Positions 23,869 through 31,060 of a stretch of 60,491 nucleotides of DNA are shown one piece after another. Where the stretch lies: assembly GCA_022764265.1 (NCBI GenBank), contig JALERO010000054.1:1-60491 (forward strand), read 5' to 3'. Origin of the DNA: Eubacterium sp. GTDB lineage: Bacteria > Bacillota > Clostridia > Lachnospirales > Lachnospiraceae. Under the pieces are notes generated by a model. It did not search any database. It was not told where the DNA came from and saw nothing but the letters and a program-made list of their open reading frames with translations. Position 1 is the stretch's first letter. Every line of letters starts with the position of its first letter. The position numbers were made by a program, and so were the translations under genes.

Positions 23869-25257
23869 ATGGCAGATCAGGTAAAAAAGAGGCCGCATTT
23901 ACATTTTAATATAGGGACGATAGTGTTTCTGGTTATTATCGTCTATCTCACAGCATATGTAATAAGTTATTTAGGGAAAGAAAAACTGGCGATTTACGAG
24001 GTGAGTAAAAGCGATATTTCAGACACCATACAAGGAACGGGAATCATTATACGAGATGAAACCCTTGTTTCAACAGAACAGGACGGATATGTAAATTATT
24101 ATATAAAAGACGGTTCCCGAGTGAAAGCGAACGGAACTGTTTATACAATAGATACTACCGGCAAGATTCAATCTTATCTCAATGAACTGATGCAGAAGAA
24201 GAATTCAGTCAGTGAAGAGGAAAAGACGCAGATTTTTGAACAATTAAAGACTTTCAGTGAAAGTTATTCCGACAGCAATTTTTCTGAAGTTTATGAGGCA
24301 AAAAATACAATTAATCATGAACTGATGTCTTATACGGACACGATCATAGCCGATAATAAAGAAAAATTAGAAAAAAAATATGGAAAAGACTGTTATGTAG
24401 AAGTAAAATCAGATGTGTCGGGCCTGGTTTCCTTTTCTTCGGATGGGCTTGAAGAGTTGTCTGAAGCCTCAGTGACAAAAAAACAATTTGAAAAAAAGAC
24501 CAAAATGAAAGATTTGCGGAGCAAGGAATCACTCTCTGCCGGTTCGCCGGTCTATCGCATTGTTACAGGGCAGCGGTGGAAACTGGTTATCGCTGTCAAT
24601 GAGGATGACTATAACCGCATGAATGATCTTCGGACAAAAAAACAAAATACGGTTCAGGTGACATTCCATAAAGATAATTTTGTCACGACAGTTCCATATT
24701 TATGTCAGAAGAAAAAAGATGGATATTATATTACTCTGACTTTTGACAACTATGTGCAGAGATATCTCAATCAGAGATATCTGTCCGTTGAACTTCTGTT
24801 GTCTGAGTCAGATGGTTATAAAATTCCATCCAGCTCCCTGGTTACAAAACAGGTATACCAAATACCGAAAAAATATCTGACTAAAGGAAGTAATTCCAGC
24901 AGCAGTACACAGGTTAATGTATTATCTACCAATAAGAAGGGTGTTAATGTTCTCACCCAGGTGTCTGTAACTGTTTATCGAACCGACGATACTTATGCGC
25001 TCATTTCAACTGTAGGGCTGAAAGATGGTGACATTATATCCAGCCTGGATATGACTGAAAACTATACATTAAGACAGACGAAGGATATTCAGGGTGTGTT
25101 TGTTGTAAACAGAGGGTATGCTGTGTTTAAACCAGTTGTAATTGACAAAAGAAATGAAGATTATTGCATCGTTTCCGATGAGGAAAGTCAGATTGAATTA
25201 TATGACAGAGTTATATTAAACAGTGATACCATCAAAGAAAATCAGGTCATTTATTGA
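23869..25257 (+). CDS. HlyD-like membrane-anchored protein upstream of yggS-sepF
   Basis: A 462-residue protein with a basic N-terminus, one membrane helix at about 17-35, then a large extracytoplasmic part. Residues about 50-90 (ISDTIQGTGIIIRDETLVSTEQDGYVNYYIKDGSRVKANGTVYTI) look like a biotinyl-lipoyl half-barrel of HlyD/RND adaptor proteins, followed by a helical segment and beta-rich domains. No partner ABC transporter or outer-membrane factor is nearby. The gene is wedged between yhcC and yggS-sepF, so a link to cell division or envelope assembly is possible. That is inference from position only. Confidence 0.75.
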   Translation: MADQVKKRPHLHFNIGTIVFLVIIVYLTAYVISYLGKEKLAIYEVSKSDISDTIQGTGIIIRDETLVSTEQDGYVNYYIKDGSRVKANGTVYTIDTTGKIQSYLNELMQKKNSVSEEEKTQIFEQLKTFSESYSDSNFSEVYEAKNTINHELMSYTDTIIADNKEKLEKKYGKDCYVEVKSDVSGLVSFSSDGLEELSEASVTKKQFEKKTKMKDLRSKESLSAGSPVYRIVTGQRWKLVIAVNEDDYNRMNDLRTKKQNTVQVTFHKDNFVTTVPYLCQKKKDGYYITLTFDNYVQRYLNQRYLSVELLLSESDGYKIPSSSLVTKQVYQIPKKYLTKGSNSSSSTQVNVLSTNKKGVNVLTQVSVTVYRTDDTYALISTVGLKDGDIISSLDMTENYTLRQTKDIQGVFVVNRGYAVFKPVVIDKRNEDYCIVSDEESQIELYDRVILNSDTIKENQVIY

Positions 25258-25278
25258 TCATATTCAGAGGTGAAGAAA

Positions 25279-25971
25279 ATGTTAAAGGAAAATTTGGCAA
25301 ATGTCAGAGAAAAAATAAATATTGCCTGTAAGAAGGTTGGCCGCAATCCGGATGAGGTGACTCTGGTGGCAGTAAGTAAGATGAAACCGCTGGAGGATAT
25401 TGAGACTTTATTGGAAACCGGGCAGATGGAATATGGTGAGAATTATGTTCAGGAACTCTGCGATAAATACGAGAAGATCAGTCGTCCTGTTCACTGGCAT
25501 ATGATTGGTCATCTTCAGACCAATAAGGTAAAATATATTATTGATAAAACAGTTTTGATTCATTCTGTGGATTCCGTGCATCTGGCAAAGCAGATTGAAA
25601 AAGAAGCTGCAAAAAGAAATCTGACAGCACAGATTTTGATACAAGTAAATATTGCTGAAGAAGAGACAAAGTTTGGCCTTGATACAGAGGAATTACTCCA
25701 GATTATCATGGAAATCAGCAAATTTCCCCATGTTCATATCAGAGGATTGATGACAAGTGCTCCGTTTGTAGCAGATCCTGAAGAAAATCGCTGTTATTTC
25801 AAAAAATTACATGAATTATTTGTTGACATTGGAAAGAAAAACATTGATAATGTAACTATGGATATTCTTTCAATGGGTATGACCAATGATTATGAAGTAG
25901 CGATTGAGGAAGGTGCCACCATGGTTCGCGTAGGTACCGGAATCTTCGGAGAACGAAATTACAATAAATAG
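25279..25971 (+). CDS. yggS: Pyridoxal phosphate homeostasis protein (YggS/PLPBP family)
   Basis: A 230-residue PLP-binding TIM-barrel protein without known enzymatic turnover, involved in B6 and amino-acid balance. The PLP lysine is Lys34 in AVSKMKP. IGHLQTNKVKYI, LIQVNIAEE, RGLMTS and LSMGMTNDYEVAIEEGATMVRVGTGIFG are family signatures. Start is ATG at 25279 (AGAGG 8 nt upstream) rather than the GTG at 25270, which overlaps that site. Neighbour sepF is the conserved partner in Gram-positives. Confidence 0.95.
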   Translation: MLKENLANVREKINIACKKVGRNPDEVTLVAVSKMKPLEDIETLLETGQMEYGENYVQELCDKYEKISRPVHWHMIGHLQTNKVKYIIDKTVLIHSVDSVHLAKQIEKEAAKRNLTAQILIQVNIAEEETKFGLDTEELLQIIMEISKFPHVHIRGLMTSAPFVADPEENRCYFKKLHELFVDIGKKNIDNVTMDILSMGMTNDYEVAIEEGATMVRVGTGIFGERNYNK

Positions 25972-25987
25972 CAGGAGGTACTTGGGA

Positions 25988-26536
25988 ATGGTGAAATTTG
26001 CCGAAAAGTTCTTAAACATGATGAAGTTAAATGATGTCGATGAAATGACAGATGAATTTGACGAGGAGTATGACGAAGTAACAGATGCTTACGAGGAGGA
26101 AGAGGAAATTGATGAGGAACTGAATGAGGAAGAGCCGAAAAAACCAGTCCTTTCTTTCCGTCGTAAGAAAAAGGAAAAAGAAGAAGAGCCAGACCCAGAA
26201 GATTCTGAAAGCAGAGTAATCCCATTTCATGGAAGACAAGAAGAAGGTGAAAGTGTGAAAGTAATCAAACCACAGGAATTTAATGAAGCGCAGATCGTTG
26301 CAGATTTTCTCAAGGAAGGAAAGACAATTGTTGTCAATCTGGAAGGCATTGAGATCAGCCAGGCACAGAGAATCATTGACTTTATTGGAGGAGCAAGCTT
26401 TGCAGTAGATGGCTCCTTAAAGGCAATTTCCAATAATATCTTTATTGTAGCACCTGGAAATATCGAAGTCTCCGGTGACCTGAGAGATGAGATTATCAGT
26501 GACAGTATGCTTTCTCCGGAACTGACAAAGTTCTAA
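25988..26536 (+). CDS. sepF: Cell division protein SepF
   Basis: A 182-residue FtsZ-binding protein that anchors the Z-ring and shapes the septum. The N-terminal membrane-binding amphipathic helix (MVKFAEKFLNMMKL) is present. A very acidic linker spans about 15-50, then a Lys-rich patch. The SepF core occupies about 85-170 (VKVIKPQEFNEAQIVADFLKEGKTIVVNL). The AGGAGG at 25973-25978 suits ATG 25988 (9 nt) better than a TTG six bases earlier. It sits 16 bp after yggS. Confidence 0.93.
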   Translation: MVKFAEKFLNMMKLNDVDEMTDEFDEEYDEVTDAYEEEEEIDEELNEEEPKKPVLSFRRKKKEKEEEPDPEDSESRVIPFHGRQEEGESVKVIKPQEFNEAQIVADFLKEGKTIVVNLEGIEISQAQRIIDFIGGASFAVDGSLKAISNNIFIVAPGNIEVSGDLRDEIISDSMLSPELTKF

Positions 26537-26540
26537 AAAG

Positions 26541-26655
26541 CCAGAAAGCCGAGGCGTTCTTGGATAAAGAATTATTGTAATAAAAGCAGAGTAGATATAT
26601 GGATTTTTCGGGCTGAGAAACTTTCGCACGAAAAGAAGCCGTATAGATACTCTGC
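26541..26655 (+). other. Structured intergenic region upstream of aroB
   Basis: Two elements are visible. A small hairpin around 26541-26561 contains GAGGCGTTCTTG, a 12-mer also found in the perfect hairpin at 59990-60011. A longer imperfect stem pairs GCAGAGTA at 26586-26593 with TACTCTGC at 26648-26655, extended by seven more pairs after two mismatches, and encloses TTTTCG/CGAAAA. There is no T-run after either, so termination is doubtful; a leader structure is possible. Confidence 0.45.
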
Positions 26656-26696
26656 AATTTGTTGTTAATGGAAGATTACCAACCAGGAGGAAGGTT

Positions 26697-27776
26697 ATGT
26701 TGGAAAAACGTTTGGAAGTTAAGCAAGAAGGTAAAAAGATATATGATATTGTTATAAGAGATGATTTTGAGGGTATACTGAGAGAATTGCAGCAGTTTGA
26801 TATTGTAAAAAGAAAGCTCTGCATTGTAACGGAGCGGAATGTGGCATCTTATTACCTGAATGAAGTTCAAGAACTTCTCGAACCCCACTGCAGACAACTG
26901 GAGATATTTATTTTCCAGGAAGGAGAAGAAAACAAAAATCTTCAGACGGTAAATCAGCTCTACCGCTTTCTGATTCAGCATGAATTTGACAGAAAAGATA
27001 TGCTCATTGCCCTTGGAGGTGGCGTTACCGGAGACCTTACAGGATTTGCGGCGGCAACTTATCTGAGAGGAATTGACTTTGTTCAGGTGCCGACCAGCCT
27101 GCTGGCTCAGGTGGACAGCAGTATCGGAGGAAAAACCGGTGTTGATTTTCAATCTTACAAAAATATGGTCGGTGCTTTTTATATGCCAAAACTGGTGTAT
27201 ATTAATATAAATACTTTAAAAACACTTTCAGATCGCCAGTTCCACAGTGGTCTTGGAGAAGTAATCAAACATGGACTGATTCAGGATGAAGATTATTATC
27301 ATTGGATCAATGAGAATAAAGAAAAAATAGCAAAAAGGGAACCGGATGTTCTGGCAGAAATGGTGGAAGGAAGCTGTAAGATCAAGCGTGCTGTTGTGGA
27401 GGAGGATCCAAAAGAACAGGGAATTCGTGCTTATCTGAATTTTGGACATACTTTCGGACATTCCATTGAAAAGCTGATGGATTTCCGCCTGGCTCACGGG
27501 GAGTGTGTTGCAATTGGTGCTGTTCTTGCCAGCGAAATGTCTTTCCGCAGAGGCTATATTTCAGAGGAAGAATATGAAGGAATCAAAAACATTTTTGATT
27601 ATTTTGAGTTTCCTGGCGTTCCGGCAGAACTGGATTTCCATAAAATCATCGAAGAGACCCACCATGACAAAAAAATGGAGCATGGTTCCATCAAATTTAT
27701 TTTGTTAAAAGAAATTGGAAAAGCAGAGATTTTCCGTGACGTCACGGAAGAAGAGATGAGCTTACCCTTTCAATAA
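26697..27776 (+). CDS. aroB: 3-dehydroquinate synthase
   Basis: A 359-residue NAD- and metal-dependent enzyme, second step of the shikimate pathway (DAHP to 3-dehydroquinate). The NAD-binding stretch ALGGGVTGDLTGFAAATYLRG (about 100-120), VPTSLLAQVDSSIGGKTGVDF, SGLGEVIKHGLI and the metal-site helix LNFGHTFGHSIEK are all present. It starts after AGGAGG. It is the only shikimate gene here, followed by lspA with a 16-bp gap. Confidence 0.95.
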   Translation: MLEKRLEVKQEGKKIYDIVIRDDFEGILRELQQFDIVKRKLCIVTERNVASYYLNEVQELLEPHCRQLEIFIFQEGEENKNLQTVNQLYRFLIQHEFDRKDMLIALGGGVTGDLTGFAAATYLRGIDFVQVPTSLLAQVDSSIGGKTGVDFQSYKNMVGAFYMPKLVYININTLKTLSDRQFHSGLGEVIKHGLIQDEDYYHWINENKEKIAKREPDVLAEMVEGSCKIKRAVVEEDPKEQGIRAYLNFGHTFGHSIEKLMDFRLAHGECVAIGAVLASEMSFRRGYISEEEYEGIKNIFDYFEFPGVPAELDFHKIIEETHHDKKMEHGSIKFILLKEIGKAEIFRDVTEEEMSLPFQ

Positions 27777-27792
27777 AATGGGAGAATGAACT

Positions 27793-28287
27793 ATGAGACA
27801 GTGGATAAAAACAATTCTGGGATTAGCCGGATTGATTGTATTAGATCAACTTACCAAACTGTGGGCATTAGGAGCGTTGAAAGGCAAGAATCCGATTGCA
27901 ATCATTCCCGAAGTGCTGGAGCTTCATTATGTGGAGAACAGGGGTGCTGCTTTCGGAATTATGCAGAATCGACAATGGTTTTTCTTATTGATTACCGTTG
28001 TGGTGCTTGCCGTACTGATATGGTTGGTCCCTAAAATTCCTGAAGACAGACATTATCTTGGATTTCGGATGTGTCTTTATTTTATCGGAGCAGGTGCCAT
28101 TGGAAATATGATTGATCGGATGTTCCGAAAATATGTCGTTGATTTTATATATTTCCGGTTGATTGATTTCCCGGTTTTTAATGTGGCAGATATTTATGTG
28201 ACCGTTGCGGCGGTACTTTTGATCGTGCTGGTAGTATTTTATTATAAAGACGAAGATTTCGATAAGATATTTTCCAAGAGGGCATAA
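27793..28287 (+). CDS. lspA: Lipoprotein signal peptidase (signal peptidase II)
   Basis: A 164-residue four-helix membrane aspartyl protease that cleaves prolipoproteins before the lipidated Cys. The catalytic aspartates are Asp117 (VVDFIYF) and Asp133 (NVADIYV); the NRGAAFG motif at 49-55 is conserved. One base overlaps rluD. Its products would include the lipoprotein carboxypeptidase encoded at 21328. Confidence 0.96.
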   Translation: MRQWIKTILGLAGLIVLDQLTKLWALGALKGKNPIAIIPEVLELHYVENRGAAFGIMQNRQWFFLLITVVVLAVLIWLVPKIPEDRHYLGFRMCLYFIGAGAIGNMIDRMFRKYVVDFIYFRLIDFPVFNVADIYVTVAAVLLIVLVVFYYKDEDFDKIFSKRA

Positions 28288-29216
28288 TGGAAGAAAAGAA
28301 AGAACAAAAATATTATTATACGGTGACAGAAGAACAGGAAGGACAGCGAATTGACCAGTTCCTGGCCGGTGAGTTGAAAGAGCAGTCGCGCTCTTATATC
28401 CAGAAGCTGATCAAAGAGGGGCGAGTGTTGCTCAATGAACGAAAAGTAAAAGCCAGCTGCCGTCTCAATGCAGATGATCAGATTCTCATGTGCATTCCAC
28501 CTCTTAAGGAGCTGGAAGTGTTGCCGGAACCCATGGAGCTGGACATCATATATGAAGATGAGGATGTCATTCTGATCAATAAACCAAAAGATATGGTAGT
28601 ACATCCCTGCCCGGGAAGATACTCAGGAACTCTGGTCAATGGTCTGCTGGCCCATTGTAAAGATCACTTATCAGGTATTAATGGGGTTTTACGACCGGGT
28701 ATTGTGCATCGGATCGATAAGGATACCACAGGCGTTCTGGTAGTCTGCAAAACCGATCTGGCTCACAAAAGTCTGGCAGAGCAGCTAAAAGAACATTCTA
28801 TAACAAGGCGGTATGAGGCGATTGTCTATCATAATTTTTCGGAAGAAAGCGGAACAGTGGATGCACCTATTGGCAGAAGTCCGGTTGATCGCAAAAAAAT
28901 GGCAGTAGAATATAAAAACGGGAAACGTGCAGTGACCCATTATCGCGTACTGAATCATCTGAATCATCGATTCAATCATATTGAATGCCGTCTGGAGACG
29001 GGAAGAACCCATCAGATTCGCGTTCATATGGCAAGCATCCAACATCCTCTGCTGGGAGATCAGATCTATGGTCCGAAAAATGGGCCGGCCGGGCTGGAAG
29101 GACAGTGCCTTCACGCGAGAGTGCTGGGATTTGTGCATCCTCGAACCGGAGAGTATATGGAGTTTGAAGCCCCTTTGCCGGAATATTTTCAGAAACTTCT
29201 GGAAAAATTACAATAA
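28287..29216 (+). CDS. Ribosomal large subunit pseudouridine synthase, RluD/RluA family
   Basis: A 309-residue pseudouridine synthase with an N-terminal S4 RNA-binding domain (about 16-75) and the catalytic motif HRIDKDTTGV with Asp144. The downstream RTHQIRVHMA segment is conserved. It probably modifies 23S rRNA helix 69 if it is RluD itself; closely related YlyB-type enzymes cannot be excluded from the sequence alone. The lspA-rluD(ylyB) pair is common in Firmicutes. Confidence 0.92.
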   Translation: MEEKKEQKYYYTVTEEQEGQRIDQFLAGELKEQSRSYIQKLIKEGRVLLNERKVKASCRLNADDQILMCIPPLKELEVLPEPMELDIIYEDEDVILINKPKDMVVHPCPGRYSGTLVNGLLAHCKDHLSGINGVLRPGIVHRIDKDTTGVLVVCKTDLAHKSLAEQLKEHSITRRYEAIVYHNFSEESGTVDAPIGRSPVDRKKMAVEYKNGKRAVTHYRVLNHLNHRFNHIECRLETGRTHQIRVHMASIQHPLLGDQIYGPKNGPAGLEGQCLHARVLGFVHPRTGEYMEFEAPLPEYFQKLLEKLQ

Positions 29217-29282
29217 TACAGGGGGATTATTATTTAGCACAGCATAGAATGAATAATTCGTGAAAAATTTATATAAAAACTC

Positions 29283-29311
29283 TTTACAAAAAAAATTGCC
29301 TGTGATAAACT
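29283..29311 (+). promoter_or_regulatory. Predicted extended -10 promoter of rpsO
   Basis: TTTACA at 29283-29288, a 17-nt spacer and TGATAAACT with the -10 hexamer at 29306-29311. Expected start near 29318. Confidence 0.55.
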
Positions 29312-29312
29312 T

Positions 29313-29395
29313 GCAAAGGTGCCTTTTGGCACGATAACCTTTGCCAGGATATGGAGTCTCCGACCGTGTCTTCGTAAAGGTGTTTATAAAAAAAG
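29313..29395 (+). promoter_or_regulatory. Structured leader of rpsO, candidate S15 autoregulatory RNA
   Basis: The segment ACCTTTGC at 29337-29344 can pair either with GCAAAGGT upstream (29313-29320) or with GTAAAGGT downstream (29374-29381). A GTGCC-TTTT-GGCAC hairpin lies at 29319-29332, and short GGA/TCC and GAC/GTC pairs lie inside the downstream stem, just before the ribosome-binding site. S15 is known to repress its own translation through different leader folds in different bacteria. This match is by position and structure only. Confidence 0.5.
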
Positions 29396-29407
29396 GAGGA
29401 ACAGAAC

Positions 29408-29674
29408 ATGATTACAAAGGAAATGAAACAGGAACTGATCGCAAAATATGGAAGAACAGAAGGAGATACAGGATCACCGGAAGTTCAGGTAGCAATCCTT
29501 ACAGCAAGAATTAACGATCTTCAGGAACACTTCAAGGCAAACCCTAAGGATCATCATTCCAGAAGAGGTCTTTTAAAGATGGTTGGTCAGAGAAGAAACC
29601 TTCTTGCATACCTGAAAGGAAAAGATATCGAGCGTTACAGAACCCTGATCGAACAGTTAGGATTAAGAAAATAA
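29408..29674 (+). CDS. rpsO: 30S ribosomal protein S15
   Basis: An 88-residue primary 16S rRNA-binding protein of the small-subunit platform. The full family sequence is present, including [47 protein letters not shown] and the C-terminal [12 protein letters not shown]. It has its own promoter, a structured leader, a very strong AAGGAGG site and a terminator. pnp, its frequent partner, does not follow. Confidence 0.98.
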   Translation: MITKEMKQELIAKYGRTEGDTGSPEVQVAILTARINDLQEHFKANPKDHHSRRGLLKMVGQRRNLLAYLKGKDIERYRTLIEQLGLRK

Positions 29675-29684
29675 TAAAAAAACG

Positions 29685-29722
29685 AAAAGAGATGCTGAGT
29701 GTAAAAACCGGCATCTTTTTTT
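29685..29722 (+). terminator. Rho-independent terminator of rpsO
   Basis: Stem AAAAGAGATGC / GCATCTTTTT with a 15-nt loop and a seven-T tail. Confidence 0.85.
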
Positions 29723-29788
29723 ATCATGTAACAGTTGTATTTTTCGGGGAAGTAAGATAAAATGTTAACTGGAAAAGGAGTAAAATTT

Positions 29789-30445
29789 ATGGGTAAAATA
29801 ATACGAAGAACGTTAATTGTCTTCCTTCTGGTTGCATTGGCGGCGGGCTACTTTCAGTGGAATGCTTACGGGCAGAAAACAGAGCTGAGAGAAGAAGCAC
29901 TCCTGTATTTTAAAGAGGAAGATTATTCAAAAACGATAAAATATCTTCAGCAGGCGCTCGATAAAAAGTCATTATTTTCAGAGAAGATAGACCACGATAT
30001 GAAGTGTTACATGGCAGAAAGCTACTATCAGCTGGGACTGTATGAGGAAGCGGAAGAAATATACGATCAGCTGCTGAAATCATCCCAGAAAGAAAAAAAA
30101 TACTATCTTCTGAAGGGACGATGCTTTCAGGCAGAAGAAAAATATGATGAGGCTGTCAAGACATTTGAAGCCGGGTATGAGAAAACGCAGGAGAGTGAGT
30201 TTTTAAAACGAATCTGTGATCTGTACATGGAGCAGGGCGAATATGATCAGGCTCTGGTTTATGCAGAAAAGGGAATTCAGGCCGGTGGCGAAAGTAAAAA
30301 AGAGCTCATGTATCAGAAAGTAATCATATACGAGAAATCACAGGATTATCAGGCTGCCTATGATGCGGTCAGCGAATATTGTGAACTTTTCCCGGAAGAT
30401 AAAAATGCGGAAAAAGAAATGGTTTTTTTATCCACAAGAATTTAA
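29789..30445 (+). CDS. Membrane-anchored tetratricopeptide (TPR) protein
   Basis: A 218-residue protein. Start ATG 29789 is preceded by AAAGGAG at 8 nt; an earlier in-frame ATG lacks a site. A short basic start (MGKIIRR) leads into one hydrophobic helix at about 8-25, a signal anchor, and then four to five TPR-like helical hairpins (for example ALLYFKEEDYSKTIKYLQQAL, AESYYQLGLYEEAEEIYDQLL, YDEAVKTFEAGYEK, YDQALVYAEKGIQ). It probably acts as a protein-binding scaffold outside the membrane. No specific partner is evident. Confidence 0.82.
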   Translation: MGKIIRRTLIVFLLVALAAGYFQWNAYGQKTELREEALLYFKEEDYSKTIKYLQQALDKKSLFSEKIDHDMKCYMAESYYQLGLYEEAEEIYDQLLKSSQKEKKYYLLKGRCFQAEEKYDEAVKTFEAGYEKTQESEFLKRICDLYMEQGEYDQALVYAEKGIQAGGESKKELMYQKVIIYEKSQDYQAAYDAVSEYCELFPEDKNAEKEMVFLSTRI

Positions 30446-30464
30446 GTCAGAAGGACTCCATTAG

Positions 30465-30493
30465 TTGACAGTATATGCGAAAAATGATAAAAT
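30465..30493 (+). promoter_or_regulatory. Strong distal promoter of ptsHI
   Basis: Consensus TTGACA at 30465-30470, a 17-nt spacer and TAAAAT at 30488-30493. It leaves a leader of about 270 nt before ptsH. Confidence 0.75.
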
Positions 30494-30548
30494 TGACTCA
30501 ATACTAAGATAACTTGGGGCAATATTATATATAGCAGAAAAAGGCTTC

Positions 30549-30587
30549 AGAACATTCTATTATGTTTTGCATAGCAGTTCTTTTTTT
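30549..30587 (+). terminator. Terminator-like hairpin inside the ptsH leader
   Basis: AGAAC (30549-30553) pairs with GTTCT (30577-30581), with an inner CTAT/ATAG stem, followed by seven T. It could attenuate transcripts from the distal promoter, or end the TPR transcript. A second promoter candidate follows directly. Confidence 0.5.
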
Positions 30588-30596
30588 GTTTATAAT
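30567..30596 (+). promoter_or_regulatory. Candidate second ptsH promoter
   Basis: TTGCAT at 30567-30572, an 18-nt spacer and a perfect TATAAT at 30591-30596. Confidence 0.45.
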
Positions 30597-30661
30597 GTAT
30601 GTTATGGTTATTCCCCGCGAATCCTCTTTGAGATTCACGATTTTAATCAGCATACAATTTC

Positions 30662-30673
30662 TGCGGTACCGCA
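30662..30673. promoter_or_regulatory. 12-bp perfect palindrome abutting a TATAAT in the ptsH leader
   Basis: TGCGGTACCGCA is a perfect palindrome immediately upstream of TATAAT at 30675-30680, so it resembles an operator. A matching -35 box is poor. The rest of the 30446-30770 gap also holds a small GAATC/GATTC hairpin near 30620. Confidence 0.4.
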
Positions 30674-30770
30674 ATATAATACTAATCGAATGCATCTACC
30701 AGCAGTGAGTAAACCAGTTATTTTTAGTCTGAGATATTAAACTATTTTTTCAAGAAAAGGAGAAACAATT

Positions 30771-31034
30771 ATGGTATCACAAAAAGTTACAATCAAAAAC
30801 CCACAGGGACTTCACATGAGACCGGCAGGCGTATTTGCAAAAGGTGTTGCTAAGTTTGAAAGTGATGTTAATATCAACTACAATGGCAAATCCACTAACG
30901 GCAAAAGCTTATTAAACATCATCGGTGCATGCATTAAATGTGGTGCTGAAGTTGAAATTGAATGTAATGGACCAGATGAAGAAGAAGCTTTAAAGACAGC
31001 AATTGAAATGATCGAATCCGGTTTAGGAGAATAG
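30771..31034 (+). CDS. ptsH: Phosphocarrier protein HPr
   Basis: An 87-residue PTS phosphocarrier that passes phosphate from Enzyme I to sugar-specific EIIA proteins. The active-site His15 (GLHMRPAG) is present. So is Ser46 (NGKSLLNI), the site phosphorylated by HPr kinase in Firmicutes to drive CcpA-mediated catabolite repression. It starts after AAGGAG and lies 26 bp before ptsI. Confidence 0.98.
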   Translation: MVSQKVTIKNPQGLHMRPAGVFAKGVAKFESDVNINYNGKSTNGKSLLNIIGACIKCGAEVEIECNGPDEEEALKTAIEMIESGLGE

Positions 31035-31060
31035 GAACAACTTAAAATAGAGGTGGAAAT

